Shown one piece after another: positions 34,006 to 42,353 of a DNA stretch of 42,353 nucleotides; the first letter of the stretch is position 1, and every line of letters begins with the position of its first letter. The translations under genes were made by a program, and so were the position numbers. The DNA is taken from positions 1 to 42,353 of the forward strand of contig JAJDEH010000226.1 in NCBI GenBank assembly GCA_029259935.1, written 5' to 3'. The notes under the pieces were generated by a model, which worked only from the letters and a program-made list of their open reading frames with translations, ran no database searches and was not told the DNA's origin. Origin of the DNA: Planctomycetota bacterium (GTDB taxonomy: Bacteria > Planctomycetota > Planctomycetia > Pirellulales > Pirellulaceae).

Positions 34006-34884
34006 TTAGCCCGAAAAGGCTGGCCCAAGGATTCGCCACATTTCGCGGGCCATGGCATCATGGCCTGTTTGCGACAAGTGAATGGAATCGAGCGTCGCGC
34101 CGTTAGTTGAAAGCACGCGCATGAAGATGTGTTTCGGAATGAGCTTGACTCTGTAGGTCGCGGCCAGTTGTCGCTGCACGCGACCATATTCGTGATGAAA
34201 TGGCGGCAGGGGCAGTTCCAGCATGACGACTTGTCGCTTGGCCGCCGTGAGCAGCGCCAGTAACTTGTCGAGATCTTCACGAAACTTGTCTACCGGCGCG
34301 GATGACAGCACGTCATTTCCGCCGATTTCTAGGACGATCAAGCCCGAGGGCAGTTGCAGTTTTTGCGCTGTACTCAAAGTGGTCGAAACGGTAGCACCAG
34401 CCCGCGCGTGGTCGTGAATCGTGACATCGTGATTTTGTCGCAAGAGATTCGGCCATGTGGCCGCTTCGTTCGCGCCCACGCCAGCCGTCACCGAATCGCC
34501 AAAGATGATTAGTGTCGGGGACGTCTCCCGTTCGATCCGCGGTGTCAGGCGGTAGGGAACTTCCCACACGACCCCGATCAGCACCGCGAACGGAAGCAAG
34601 CTCTTAGCGAATCGCCGCAACCGCTGCGCCCGAGTTCGTTTCGGTGGCTTTTCGCTGGGCAGCAGGAACCAGCCAAAAGCCAACACGCCCAGAAAGATGT
34701 AGTACCACTTCGGCAACGGGGTGCTCGACACGACAATAAGAGCGATGCCGAACATGCAAGCAATCGACGCCAAGCTCCGCGTCAAAGGCTTGTCCCGCCG
34801 CTCCAACATGGGCGCGATCAGCAAGATCGCCGCGCCGCTGAAAAACGCCGATCCGCTCGCAATGTGATAAAGGAACCAGTTCAT
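34006..34884 (-). CDS. Membrane-anchored SGNH/GDSL hydrolase
   Basis: A 292-residue protein. The first ~110 residues contain three or four hydrophobic helices (SGAAILLIAPML; CMFGIALIVVSS; YYIFLGVLAFGWFLL; LLPFAVLIGVVW). The rest is an SGNH hydrolase domain with all four blocks: IIFGDSVTAG (Ser131), a Gly in the second block (HARAGATVS), EIGGNDVL (Asn190) and DSIHLSQTGH (Asp266, His269). It should be an active extracytoplasmic esterase, possibly a thioesterase or a deacetylase of envelope lipids or sugars. It is downstream of the HEAT-repeat gene with a 61-nt gap, same strand, so perhaps part of the same transcript. Confidence 0.9.
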   Translation of the reverse strand: MNWFLYHIASGSAFFSGAAILLIAPMLERRDKPLTRSLASIACMFGIALIVVSSTPLPKWYYIFLGVLAFGWFLLPSEKPPKRTRAQRLRRFAKSLLPFAVLIGVVWEVPYRLTPRIERETSPTLIIFGDSVTAGVGANEAATWPNLLRQNHDVTIHDHARAGATVSTTLSTAQKLQLPSGLIVLEIGGNDVLSSAPVDKFREDLDKLLALLTAAKRQVVMLELPLPPFHHEYGRVQRQLAATYRVKLIPKHIFMRVLSTNGATLDSIHLSQTGHDAMAREMWRILGPAFSG

Positions 34885-34945
34885 TTCCTGGAAACCGTTT
34901 TGTTGACAGATAGCAAGTCGTCAATGGAGGTCACTACCTGCGTCT

Positions 34946-37066
34946 CTACCAAGGAACCCATTTGCCGTTCAAGCGAACGAACCGAAGAGGCGCAAAATAA
35001 ACTGGGCGGCGGCGACTCATCAACTGCTTATAAACGTGGATTTCGGGATCAGAAGCGCCGGAGTAGACGAGGACCGACCGTTTTCCAAAAAAGAACTTTA
35101 GATCGTCCAACGTGGTAAGCATTTCAACGTGCCGATCACTTACCGCCTGTGTAAGGCTCCGTTTTGTAACCTCTATTCTTTCTTCGCTTAGGCCAATGCG
35201 TGGAATCGGTGGTAGATCGCGATTCAACCTCTCGATATAAGCAGCGCCGTCGCTCCGCTTGATATGTCCTAGCAGTTCCCCCATCATCGTCCGCAATTCT
35301 TCCTTCAGTCGTTTCTTCGAGTCGGCGTCGGTTGGTAGTTTCTCAAAACCCGGGCCGCCCATGCCCTGCCAATCGAATCGAATCTCCCCCATTTTCTCGT
35401 CAGGCTTAAGCCGAATCTTCCCAATGAGTTCTTTCACTTCCCACTCTTCGTCAACCCGTTCGTCACCGTCGTGATTAAGAACGGCAAATACTTTTGCGAA
35501 TAGGGGTTCCTTAATTTGGCCTTCAAAAGTGATTGCGTTCCCTCCAGGCTGCAAAAACTCCTCAATGGGCGTGTTTAATACCGGATCGGAAATAATCGCA
35601 ACCGGGCTGCCGTTTACATGTGCTATCAATCTGCAGTTTGTCGTACCAAAATGAACAATGATCTCGTCATCCCGATCGTAGTCATCGAAATCGCTGGAGA
35701 TAATCAGCCTGTAATGGAACTCCAGTCTCTTCTTCCGCTTTTCCGCGCGAAGCTCTTTGGCGGACAGTTCGGAACGAGCCAATGGTCGCAGTTCACCGTG
35801 GACTTCGTTCCCCGCAGCTTGCATCGCCCACCTAATCTGTCGAAGTGCATCTATCGCTGTCCCGCGTACTCTCAGGTTCTCGTCATAAGAAGCCATCGCG
35901 TTGAGTTCCATGCGTGCAGTCGCGGCGGACGCGCCAAGTTCTCCCAGACACCTGGCAGCTTCGGCTCGCAGTGAATCGTTCTCGCTTAAAAGTGCATTGG
36001 AGAGTTTCTCAACAGCAGTGTCCGGTGCAGAGATCTGCCAAAGTGCGCACCGTGCGATAGCGGCGTAGCCCTCGTCCCTAAGGTCATCCATCGCTTCCAG
36101 CTTCTCTATGGCTTCCTTATCATACTGACGAAAGAACTTTGGGGAGTGACGAAATTGCTTCATCCAACTAAAAATATCCACTTCTTTGGCAGCTTGGTTC
36201 AGAATCCGGACCACGTCTGGATCCTCTGGAGCGATCTTCGCAAGTGCAACGGCCGCGTGCCCTGAAACCCCTGACTCTCTCTTTTTGGCTGCTTTGATTA
36301 ACGCCGGAATAGCCTCGATTGCTCGGGGTTCCAAATCGCCGATCAAATCAATTATGTTCGCTTGACCAAATACGGGGTACGCAGCTTTGGACGGTTCTGC
36401 CAAAAAGGAAAGCAAGTTGGCTTGCCGTCTGTCGAAATTCCATAATGCGGCTGAAAATAGAGCCGAATCATCCGAGGCTTTCTTGGCCGATTCAGCCGAG
36501 ACTTCCATTAAGAGCCGGTCCAATTCGGCACGGGCATCTTCTGGCGTGGCGTTGAGCCAAAGTAATGTGCGGGCAAACACCCAAGGAGTAATCTTTTTTC
36601 GTTTGTACGCGATCACGATTGCTGGACCAGCCGTTTCAGCCTCCGCTTTCCCCGCCCCCCACAGAATCGAACAGATATCCTTGGAACGCTCTTCGTTGGT
36701 GTCTTCGTCTAAAAGAAGGTCTAATAGACCGCGCGTAATGTTTGCCGAATCTTGGCCGAGAACGCTAAGAGCATACCTAGCTGTTTCGCTTGCTTCGTCA
36801 TCATTGCTCTTGAACACGTCAAAGAAAAACTGTGCCGACGACGGGTTTAACAGCCCAAGTTCATAGAGTCGAATTCTTTTGCCGTGATAACGAAGATTGC
36901 GTTCATCCGCCTCCGGTGCTTCCAATTGCGGCTTGGCAATCCACTGCCCAACTTTCCTATTGAGATCTTCCTCGGCTGTTGCACTCTGTGCGAAAGAAAC
37001 GACGAAAACGCACCAGGCTAATACGATTTGAAATCGAGCTGGGGCGATGAACCCTGGAGCAATCAT
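34946..37066 (-). CDS. Exported HEAT-repeat protein
   Basis: A 706-residue protein with an N-terminal signal (FQIVLAWCVFVVSFAQSATA, cut before EEDLN). Residues ~60-430 contain alpha-helical HEAT-like units, for example AIEAIPALIKAAKKRESGVS followed by GHAAVALAKIAPEDPDVVRI, and SENDSLRAEAARCLGELGAS. The C-terminal ~270 residues are beta-rich and unknown (FHYRLIISSDFDDYDRDDEI; ITFEGQIKEPLFAKVFAVLN). No enzyme motif found. The gene starts 18 nt after the stop of the giant PVC haem protein, with GGAA 8 nt upstream of the ATG, so it is likely co-expressed and may bind that protein outside the cell membrane. Confidence 0.8.
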   Translation of the reverse strand: MIAPGFIAPARFQIVLAWCVFVVSFAQSATAEEDLNRKVGQWIAKPQLEAPEADERNLRYHGKRIRLYELGLLNPSSAQFFFDVFKSNDDEASETARYALSVLGQDSANITRGLLDLLLDEDTNEERSKDICSILWGAGKAEAETAGPAIVIAYKRKKITPWVFARTLLWLNATPEDARAELDRLLMEVSAESAKKASDDSALFSAALWNFDRRQANLLSFLAEPSKAAYPVFGQANIIDLIGDLEPRAIEAIPALIKAAKKRESGVSGHAAVALAKIAPEDPDVVRILNQAAKEVDIFSWMKQFRHSPKFFRQYDKEAIEKLEAMDDLRDEGYAAIARCALWQISAPDTAVEKLSNALLSENDSLRAEAARCLGELGASAATARMELNAMASYDENLRVRGTAIDALRQIRWAMQAAGNEVHGELRPLARSELSAKELRAEKRKKRLEFHYRLIISSDFDDYDRDDEIIVHFGTTNCRLIAHVNGSPVAIISDPVLNTPIEEFLQPGGNAITFEGQIKEPLFAKVFAVLNHDGDERVDEEWEVKELIGKIRLKPDEKMGEIRFDWQGMGGPGFEKLPTDADSKKRLKEELRTMMGELLGHIKRSDGAAYIERLNRDLPPIPRIGLSEERIEVTKRSLTQAVSDRHVEMLTTLDDLKFFFGKRSVLVYSGASDPEIHVYKQLMSRRRPVYFAPLRFVRLNGKWVPW

Positions 37067-37084
37067 GGTCTCATTTCCGGCCGC

Positions 37085-40000
37085 CTATTTTTTAAACGAC
37101 TTGTAATTCGGATCGCCGCCCGATTCGATGAAGGCCAGCAGATCCAGAATGTCGTCCTTGGTCAGTGTGTTCAGCAGTCCGACCGGCATCAACGACAGTT
37201 TCGACTCCAGCCGGTCACCGACGTCCTCCTGAGCAATTTCGAGCGCCGACTCTTTCTTTTCCAGCGGGTTGGAAACGATCCGCAGCACCTTGTCATCTTC
37301 GTGGATCACGACACCGCTGATCAACACGCCGTCCAGCGTTTCGATGAGTTGCGTGCGGTATTTTTTCTCGATGATGGTCGAAGGCGTGAGCATCTCCGTC
37401 AGCAGCGACGTACGGCACATCTTATCTTCTTCGAACTTTTTGCGAACGCCCGCCAAGTCGGGGCCGATGATGCCGCCCTTATCGTTGATGCGATGACAGG
37501 CGACACACTGCACGGCCGTGAACAACTTCTTGCCATTCTCGAACGAGCGTCCCGCATCGGCTTGCTTCAGGGAACCGACCAGGTCCTTGATGGTCCATTG
37601 CTGGACGAACTTGCGAATCGGCGCGCCGGGTTCGGTGGTCGGTTCCAACAGTTCCAGCGGAATATTTTCCAAACTTTCGACCACGTGCATCGTGCCGAAC
37701 ATGGTTCGCCAATGGCCGGGGAACGTGCAGACAAAGGGATACTCGCCCAGTTCAGTCGGCGCCACCAATTGCAGCCGCTGGCTTTGGCGCGTCTGCAACA
37801 TTCGCGTGGCGTGCAGAATCTTGGGCGAATCGGGAATGAAGTGCTTGGCGAAGGCATCCGCCGAAGTCGCCATCCGCTCGGCCAAGACGCCCACCTCGGC
37901 CATCGCGCCGGGCTGAGTGATGATCAGGTTGTGGGGCATGATGTCGATGTTTTCAAAGACGATTTCGACCGGCTTGCCCCCCTCGACAAAGATGTCCTTG
38001 CGATCGTATTGCATCTTGTGCGGTACGGGGCGGATCAAAATCACTTGCACGCCGAGTTCGCCAAGCTTCGATCGGAGGGCCTTGGCTTGTTTGGAAGGCA
38101 GCAGCAACGCCAGGTCATTGCCCAGTTGCAAAGCGTCCATGGCACCGGTCGTGGTCCGCTCGTCGACCGGAACAGTTTCGATATAGGAAATCAGATTGTT
38201 GATCAGTGGTCGAACTTCCTTGCGCGGCATCTTGTTTTTCGGCAGCCGGGCGAGGCCGCGAATGGCGGGCACTCTGAGATTCCCGTTGGCGACGAATCGG
38301 GACAGCGTGCGAAACGTTTCGACTTCGTGACCGGGCATATAGGTAACGGCGTTGATGGCGGCGCGGCGCATTTTCTTTGCCGGGTCGTCGGCCAGTTCAA
38401 ACTTCTTGCTTTCAACCGGTGCCGTGACTTTGTTCTTGGCAAAGACAGGCTTGCGATTTCGGTCCAGGAATTGAATCGTGAATCCTTCCAACCGGTTGGA
38501 AAATTTGCCGTTGTCTTCACTGCGATTCCAGACGACGATCGACTCGACCGGATGCTCCGCCCCAAGATCCAGTTCCCACCAGGGGTTCTTTTGGTTCTTG
38601 GTGTGCGTTTGGCCTTTCTCGTTGAACACGCCGCTTGTGTTTCCGTCGATGGCGCGACGGGCCGCGCCTTGGGAGGCGACGCTGGACTGCTTGGCCTTGC
38701 CTTGGCGGGCGATGTTCTTTCCGTCGCTGAAGACTTGTACCTCGGCCAGCGTCAGGGTGCGCTTGTTGCCGGGCAATTCAATGCGGACAAAACGACCCGA
38801 GGCTCCTTTGTTTGCATCGATCGTTTTTGCAAGCCGGTCTGGCAGGCCGTGCAGCAGCGGCTCGACCTTGGCGTGCATCGCGGTACGCAGCTTGGCGTCT
38901 TCAATCAACGGCACGGCGTCGACAAGGTCGCGCAGCGTGTTGACCTCGCGCGATGCTCGTTGCCAGACGGCATCAACCGACTTGTCGCTGGCGATCAACG
39001 TGACAAAAGCAATTTGCCGGGTAATCGGCTGGCGAGAACCGGCAGCCATTTCTTCTATGTTGCTTCGGTACTTGGAAAAGTCCGAAGCGGGCTGCATCGT
39101 CAGCATGTGAGCCAAGTCGTGAAGCACGTGGCCGGCGTGATCGGAATCGGATTTGTCGAGCCGCGTGATGGCCGACAGCAATTCGGTGATCACGTCGGTT
39201 CCGTTCGCTTTGGCCAATCCTGCAACGGCCTCGCGGCGGTGGTCTTGAATCACTCCGTGACGAGAGAGCAGCGCGACGTAAACCGGTTTGCTGCGGGCCA
39301 TGCTGACCAGTTCGTCGGTGCTGACGCTGGCCAGGATATACTCGATACCGGCAGGATTATCCTCGGCAAACGATCGGCCCGCCGCGACGGCCGGCTTCCA
39401 GTACGGTTCGAGCCGCCGCATGGTGTGCCGCAGCACGTAATCCAAATAGTAGTCGCGGTCGTGCTTGAGAATATCCAAGGCGACTTCGGCGGCTTGGGCG
39501 CTTTCGAAAAAGCTGCAAGCCCGCACGGCTTCGACCCGAACACGCGGATGCTGGTCACTGGCCCGCGCTCGCAGCCTATCGATGGCGTCGGGCAACTGCT
39601 GTCGCCAATATCCAACCACGCGCGTTGCCGCCGCCCGAGCGCGATAGTCGGGCGAACGCAGCACGCGGTCGAGCAGGTCTTCGTCGACCGCATGATGATG
39701 CTGAAGAACCCACAGCGCTTCCAACAGATGATGTTCGTAGGCGTCGTCCTTTTCGTCCAGGTTGGCGATCCACTTCTCAAGTTCGGCAACGACTTTCTTG
39801 GCTGGATGCTCGCGCAGTTCCAGCCGCACGCGATAGCGAGTTCGATCTTCATAGGTTTTCAACAGATCGAGCAAGGCCGGGATCGGCTGGCCGGCGATCT
39901 TGGGTGGAGTGACCAAGTCGCGGCCCTTGTAAGTAACGCGCCAGACACGCCCATGTGTGTGATCGCGATTGGGGTCGCGAAGATTGTGTTGCATGTGGCC

Positions 40001-42046
40001 GACCAGCGGATTGAACCAATCGACTACATAGAGCGCGCCGTCGGGACCGAATTGGAGATCGGTCGGCCGGAAGTTGCGGTCGGTCGAATAGAGCAGCGGT
40101 TCGATTTCCGTACCAACAAATCCCGAACCGTTGTCCTTGACCGTATGCTGCAAGATGCCTTGAAAGCCGATGCAGTTGTTCAACAAGAAGTTGCCCTGCG
40201 CCTCGGGCGGGAAGTGGCGGCTGGAAACGATCTCACAGCCGGCCGTCGGACGGACGCGCTTGACGATGAACTGCTCCAGCTTCTCTTGGTGGGCGAACTT
40301 GAACGGACCAAAGTCCTCCTGTCCGGTGAACTGAGGCGCTTTGCCCGAGAAGGCGGTTCCCCAATAATTCGCGCCGCCCGACGCATCGGCCACGAAGTTC
40401 TGGCCCCAGCGATCGAATACATGTCCCCACGGATTGGCGAAATTGTAGTGGACGAACGTCTCCAGTTTTTCGGTCATCGGATGATAGCGATAGACGCCGC
40501 CATGCGCGTTGCGGACGGGACCGTAGGGCGTTTCGACCGCCGAATGATGAAAGGTCCCCTCGTGCATGTACAGCGCGCCGCCTGGCCCCCAGGTGAAAGC
40601 GCCGATCGAATGGTGGCTGTCGCCCGAATCAAAACCGTGCAGGACCAACTTGCGTACATCGGCCACGTCGTCGCCGTCGGTATCTTTCAAGAACATCACG
40701 TTTGGTTGTTGGGCCACATACACGCCGCCGTCGCCGAGTTCAAATCCTGTCGGTACGTGCAAGCCGTCGGCAAACACGATTTGTTTGTCGGCTTTGCCAT
40801 CGCCATCGGTATCTTCAAAGATCAAGATTCGGTCATTGGGTTTGTTGGGCGGCTGGAACATCGGATAGTCGGGCATCGTCGAGACCCACAAGCGGCCCTT
40901 GGTGTCGAACGTCAACTGCACTGGGTTCTGCAGATCCGGAAAGTCGACTTCGCTGGCAAAGCAATTCACTTCATAACCTTCGGCGATGACAAGTTTCTTT
41001 CGGGCTTCTTCAGGCGGCAAGATTTCAATCGGCTGCGTGAAGTTGGTGGGCACTTCCATCAGCGCTCGCGTTTTGCTGTCGTCGATGGTTGCCGGTACGG
41101 ACTCGCCTCGCGCCACTTTCCAAATGCGCTGGTCGCGGATGGCGACCATGTCGTCCAGCTTGCCACGTTCATTTTCCAACACATAGGCATCCGTAAACGG
41201 TGGGTTGCCGTTGGGACGCTCCGAACGTCCGCCGTAAATGTAATAACCGTTGACCGCTCGATAGCGGTGGAAATAAAAGAAATTCTTCTCGTTGACTTCG
41301 GCGCGCAGCTTCGTGGTTGCTTGTTTGCGGCCCATCGCGGGTCCGAACAATGCCTCGTCAAGGATCGGTGCCAGTTGGGCGTATCCATGGTCGGTCAGAT
41401 GTACACCATTGAACGTCCAGGCCGCATTCGATTTTCCCATCGACTTACCGGTGGGCGAGAACAAGTCGACGAACGGTACGTCATGTTTGTCGGCCACCGC
41501 GGCCATCGCTTTGACATACAGGGCCAGGTTTTCATTCGTCGTTTCGCCGCTGGGCAGGTTGGGGTTGTCGAGATCCTCGTGCGCGATGGGCGAGATGAGT
41601 ACCAATCGTGGCGCGGACCGGCCGTTGTATTTTTGGCCCTTGGTGTGCTGAATGAAATCCGTCAACTCGGTCTTGAATTGTCCGAGACCCGTTTCACCGG
41701 CAAACGATTCGTTGAACCCAAAGAATGCCAGGATCACGTCCGCTTTCAACGCCGAGAGATAATCGTCCGGCGCGCCGAAATTCATCGACCTGGGGCGGAA
41801 CCGAACTTCATCGGCGGAGAAGCCCAAGTTACGGACGACCAACTCGTGCTGGGGGAAGCGAGCATGAAGCAGTGTCTCGAAATGTCCGAAATTCTGCATC
41901 CGCTCGGGCAGCGTGTTGCCGATCAAGCACACGTGGTCGCCCTTGTGAAGTTCAAGCTTGGCGGATTCGGCGTGAAGCGAACCGCCAAGGAAGCTCAGGC
42001 TGCAGACGAAAGCAATCGTGAAGATACGGAACTTGGGAAAAAGCAT
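37085..42046 (-). CDS. Giant exported PVC-type haem/copper protein
   Basis: A 1653-residue protein. The start at 42046 (MLFPKFRIFTIAFVCSLSFL) gives a clean signal peptide; the frame stays open 16 codons further. Domains in order: an SGNH-like domain (~30-225; GVHLTDHGY kept, but block I reads IGNTLPERM with no Ser nucleophile); a PVC-type beta-propeller dehydrogenase-like domain (~350-705; QLTFDTKGRLWVSTMPDYP, FEDTDGDGKADK); a HEAT-rich region (~720-1080); a discoidin/F5-8C-like domain (~1085-1220; LAEVQVFSDGKNIAR, PWWELDLGAEHPVESIVVW); a cupredoxin (~1330-1470; MPHNL, FVCTFPGHW and a Met, the type-1 copper ligand set); and a cytochrome c (CVACH near 1514, axial Met near 1619). An extracytoplasmic dehydrogenase passing electrons through copper to haem is inferred. 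Confidence 0.94.
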   Translation of the reverse strand: MLFPKFRIFTIAFVCSLSFLGGSLHAESAKLELHKGDHVCLIGNTLPERMQNFGHFETLLHARFPQHELVVRNLGFSADEVRFRPRSMNFGAPDDYLSALKADVILAFFGFNESFAGETGLGQFKTELTDFIQHTKGQKYNGRSAPRLVLISPIAHEDLDNPNLPSGETTNENLALYVKAMAAVADKHDVPFVDLFSPTGKSMGKSNAAWTFNGVHLTDHGYAQLAPILDEALFGPAMGRKQATTKLRAEVNEKNFFYFHRYRAVNGYYIYGGRSERPNGNPPFTDAYVLENERGKLDDMVAIRDQRIWKVARGESVPATIDDSKTRALMEVPTNFTQPIEILPPEEARKKLVIAEGYEVNCFASEVDFPDLQNPVQLTFDTKGRLWVSTMPDYPMFQPPNKPNDRILIFEDTDGDGKADKQIVFADGLHVPTGFELGDGGVYVAQQPNVMFLKDTDGDDVADVRKLVLHGFDSGDSHHSIGAFTWGPGGALYMHEGTFHHSAVETPYGPVRNAHGGVYRYHPMTEKLETFVHYNFANPWGHVFDRWGQNFVADASGGANYWGTAFSGKAPQFTGQEDFGPFKFAHQEKLEQFIVKRVRPTAGCEIVSSRHFPPEAQGNFLLNNCIGFQGILQHTVKDNGSGFVGTEIEPLLYSTDRNFRPTDLQFGPDGALYVVDWFNPLVGHMQHNLRDPNRDHTHGRVWRVTYKGRDLVTPPKIAGQPIPALLDLLKTYEDRTRYRVRLELREHPAKKVVAELEKWIANLDEKDDAYEHHLLEALWVLQHHHAVDEDLLDRVLRSPDYRARAAATRVVGYWRQQLPDAIDRLRARASDQHPRVRVEAVRACSFFESAQAAEVALDILKHDRDYYLDYVLRHTMRRLEPYWKPAVAAGRSFAEDNPAGIEYILASVSTDELVSMARSKPVYVALLSRHGVIQDHRREAVAGLAKANGTDVITELLSAITRLDKSDSDHAGHVLHDLAHMLTMQPASDFSKYRSNIEEMAAGSRQPITRQIAFVTLIASDKSVDAVWQRASREVNTLRDLVDAVPLIEDAKLRTAMHAKVEPLLHGLPDRLAKTIDANKGASGRFVRIELPGNKRTLTLAEVQVFSDGKNIARQGKAKQSSVASQGAARRAIDGNTSGVFNEKGQTHTKNQKNPWWELDLGAEHPVESIVVWNRSEDNGKFSNRLEGFTIQFLDRNRKPVFAKNKVTAPVESKKFELADDPAKKMRRAAINAVTYMPGHEVETFRTLSRFVANGNLRVPAIRGLARLPKNKMPRKEVRPLINNLISYIETVPVDERTTTGAMDALQLGNDLALLLPSKQAKALRSKLGELGVQVILIRPVPHKMQYDRKDIFVEGGKPVEIVFENIDIMPHNLIITQPGAMAEVGVLAERMATSADAFAKHFIPDSPKILHATRMLQTRQSQRLQLVAPTELGEYPFVCTFPGHWRTMFGTMHVVESLENIPLELLEPTTEPGAPIRKFVQQWTIKDLVGSLKQADAGRSFENGKKLFTAVQCVACHRINDKGGIIGPDLAGVRKKFEEDKMCRTSLLTEMLTPSTIIEKKYRTQLIETLDGVLISGVVIHEDDKVLRIVSNPLEKKESALEIAQEDVGDRLESKLSLMPVGLLNTLTKDDILDLLAFIESGGDPNYKSFKK

Positions 42047-42328
42047 AGGGTTATCCGAGAAAAGAAGAGGGATCGGTGGGTCGTTACGTGGCACGAAAAC
42101 GCCGCCTCAGTGGCCCCAAGGAGACTACGGCGCGGTTGACATCCTGAACCAATAGTTTAACTCGGGCCGCGCAGGGCGGCAATCGTTCGCCTGCCGAGAT
42201 GAACGGATCGCCCCCTTAGTTCCTGTTTTGCACTTTTCGTGACTGGTATTGGCGCGAAAAAGGCGGCCCGTGACAATTGAAATTGACCATCTTACCTTTC
42301 AATTTCTCTGGCACGGAAGCCGCCTACG
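42047..42328. other. Intergenic region at right edge
   Basis: It contains the upstream region of the giant haem protein on the minus strand. GAAATTG (~42279) and CAATTTC (~42300) form a 7-bp inverted pair, a possible operator or weak hairpin. The frame from GTG 42270 is open to the window edge but has no clear support. Confidence 0.35.
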
Positions 42329-42353
42329 ATGGAACTTACCAGTTCGTTCGAGT
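42329..42353 (+). CDS. Possible start of a gene cut by the window edge
   Basis: ATG at 42329 with GGAAG about 9 nt upstream opens MELTSSFE, a start seen in SRPBCC/CoxG-like proteins, but eight codons cannot decide. The alternative is a GTG frame from 42270 in another register. Confidence 0.25.

Noticed and set aside
37028..42139. Open reading frame of 1703 codons on the + strand opposite the giant haem protein
   Set aside because: Its codons are in exact register with those of the real gene, so its stops would need TTA, CTA or TCA codons in that gene. Those are rare in this GC-rich codon usage. The product has no signal peptide or known domain, while the minus-strand frame has six recognisable ones.

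Overview
The window reads as chromosomal DNA of a planctomycete, most likely from the Pirellulales/Gemmatales side of the phylum. The evidence is family content: two Tat-exported DUF1501 proteins, a PSCyt1/DUF1549/DUF1553 cytochrome protein, a DUF1080 protein, a PVC-type giant CxxCH haem protein, an ECF sigma factor coupled to a Ser/Thr kinase, and several small membrane proteins that open with an F-x-[LI]-x-x-L[LF] motif just before the first helix. Genes are moderately GC-rich and lie on both strands in short operons. I see no rRNA, tRNA, CRISPR array or intact transposase.

Left part (1-6.9 kb) is accessory-looking. It opens with the last ~130 nt of a group II intron (domains V and VI). A dispersed repeat of about 245 bp follows, present twice nearly complete (149-396, 1951-2197) and once truncated (about 6158-6205). 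Between and beside the copies are two hypothetical membrane-anchored proteins, a 949-residue membrane-anchored protein made of about 18 repeats of 39 residues, and two more small membrane proteins.

The middle (7-15.5 kb) is typical planctomycete secreted degradative machinery: DUF1080 plus ceramidase-like hydrolase, a DUF1501 protein, a small Lys-rich exported protein with a good promoter and terminator, and a PSCyt/DUF1553 to DUF1501 operon. At 16.1-21.2 kb is a tightly coupled signalling operon: ECF sigma factor, a transmembrane kinase carrying an anti-sigma-like zinc motif, and a 957-residue exported protein with a secretin-N-like domain.

From 21.2 to 33.3 kb are mostly housekeeping genes: an alpha/beta hydrolase, mqnA-mqnC of the futalosine menaquinone pathway, a Cys-rich exported protein, two overlapping transsulfuration-type PLP enzymes preceded by an unusual hairpin and short ORF, a TerB-like protein, a GT-C-like membrane protein, a membrane/spermidine-synthase fusion and a HIT protein.

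The right end (33.4-42.1 kb) holds a small membrane protein, a membrane-anchored SGNH hydrolase, a secreted HEAT-repeat protein, and a 1653-residue secreted redox protein combining a degenerate SGNH domain, beta-propeller, HEAT region, discoidin-like domain, cupredoxin and cytochrome c. The last bases may begin another gene.

The best candidates for new biology are the sigma/kinase/exported-protein operon, the 39-residue repeat protein, the leader region of the transsulfuration operon, and the giant copper/haem protein with its HEAT partner.
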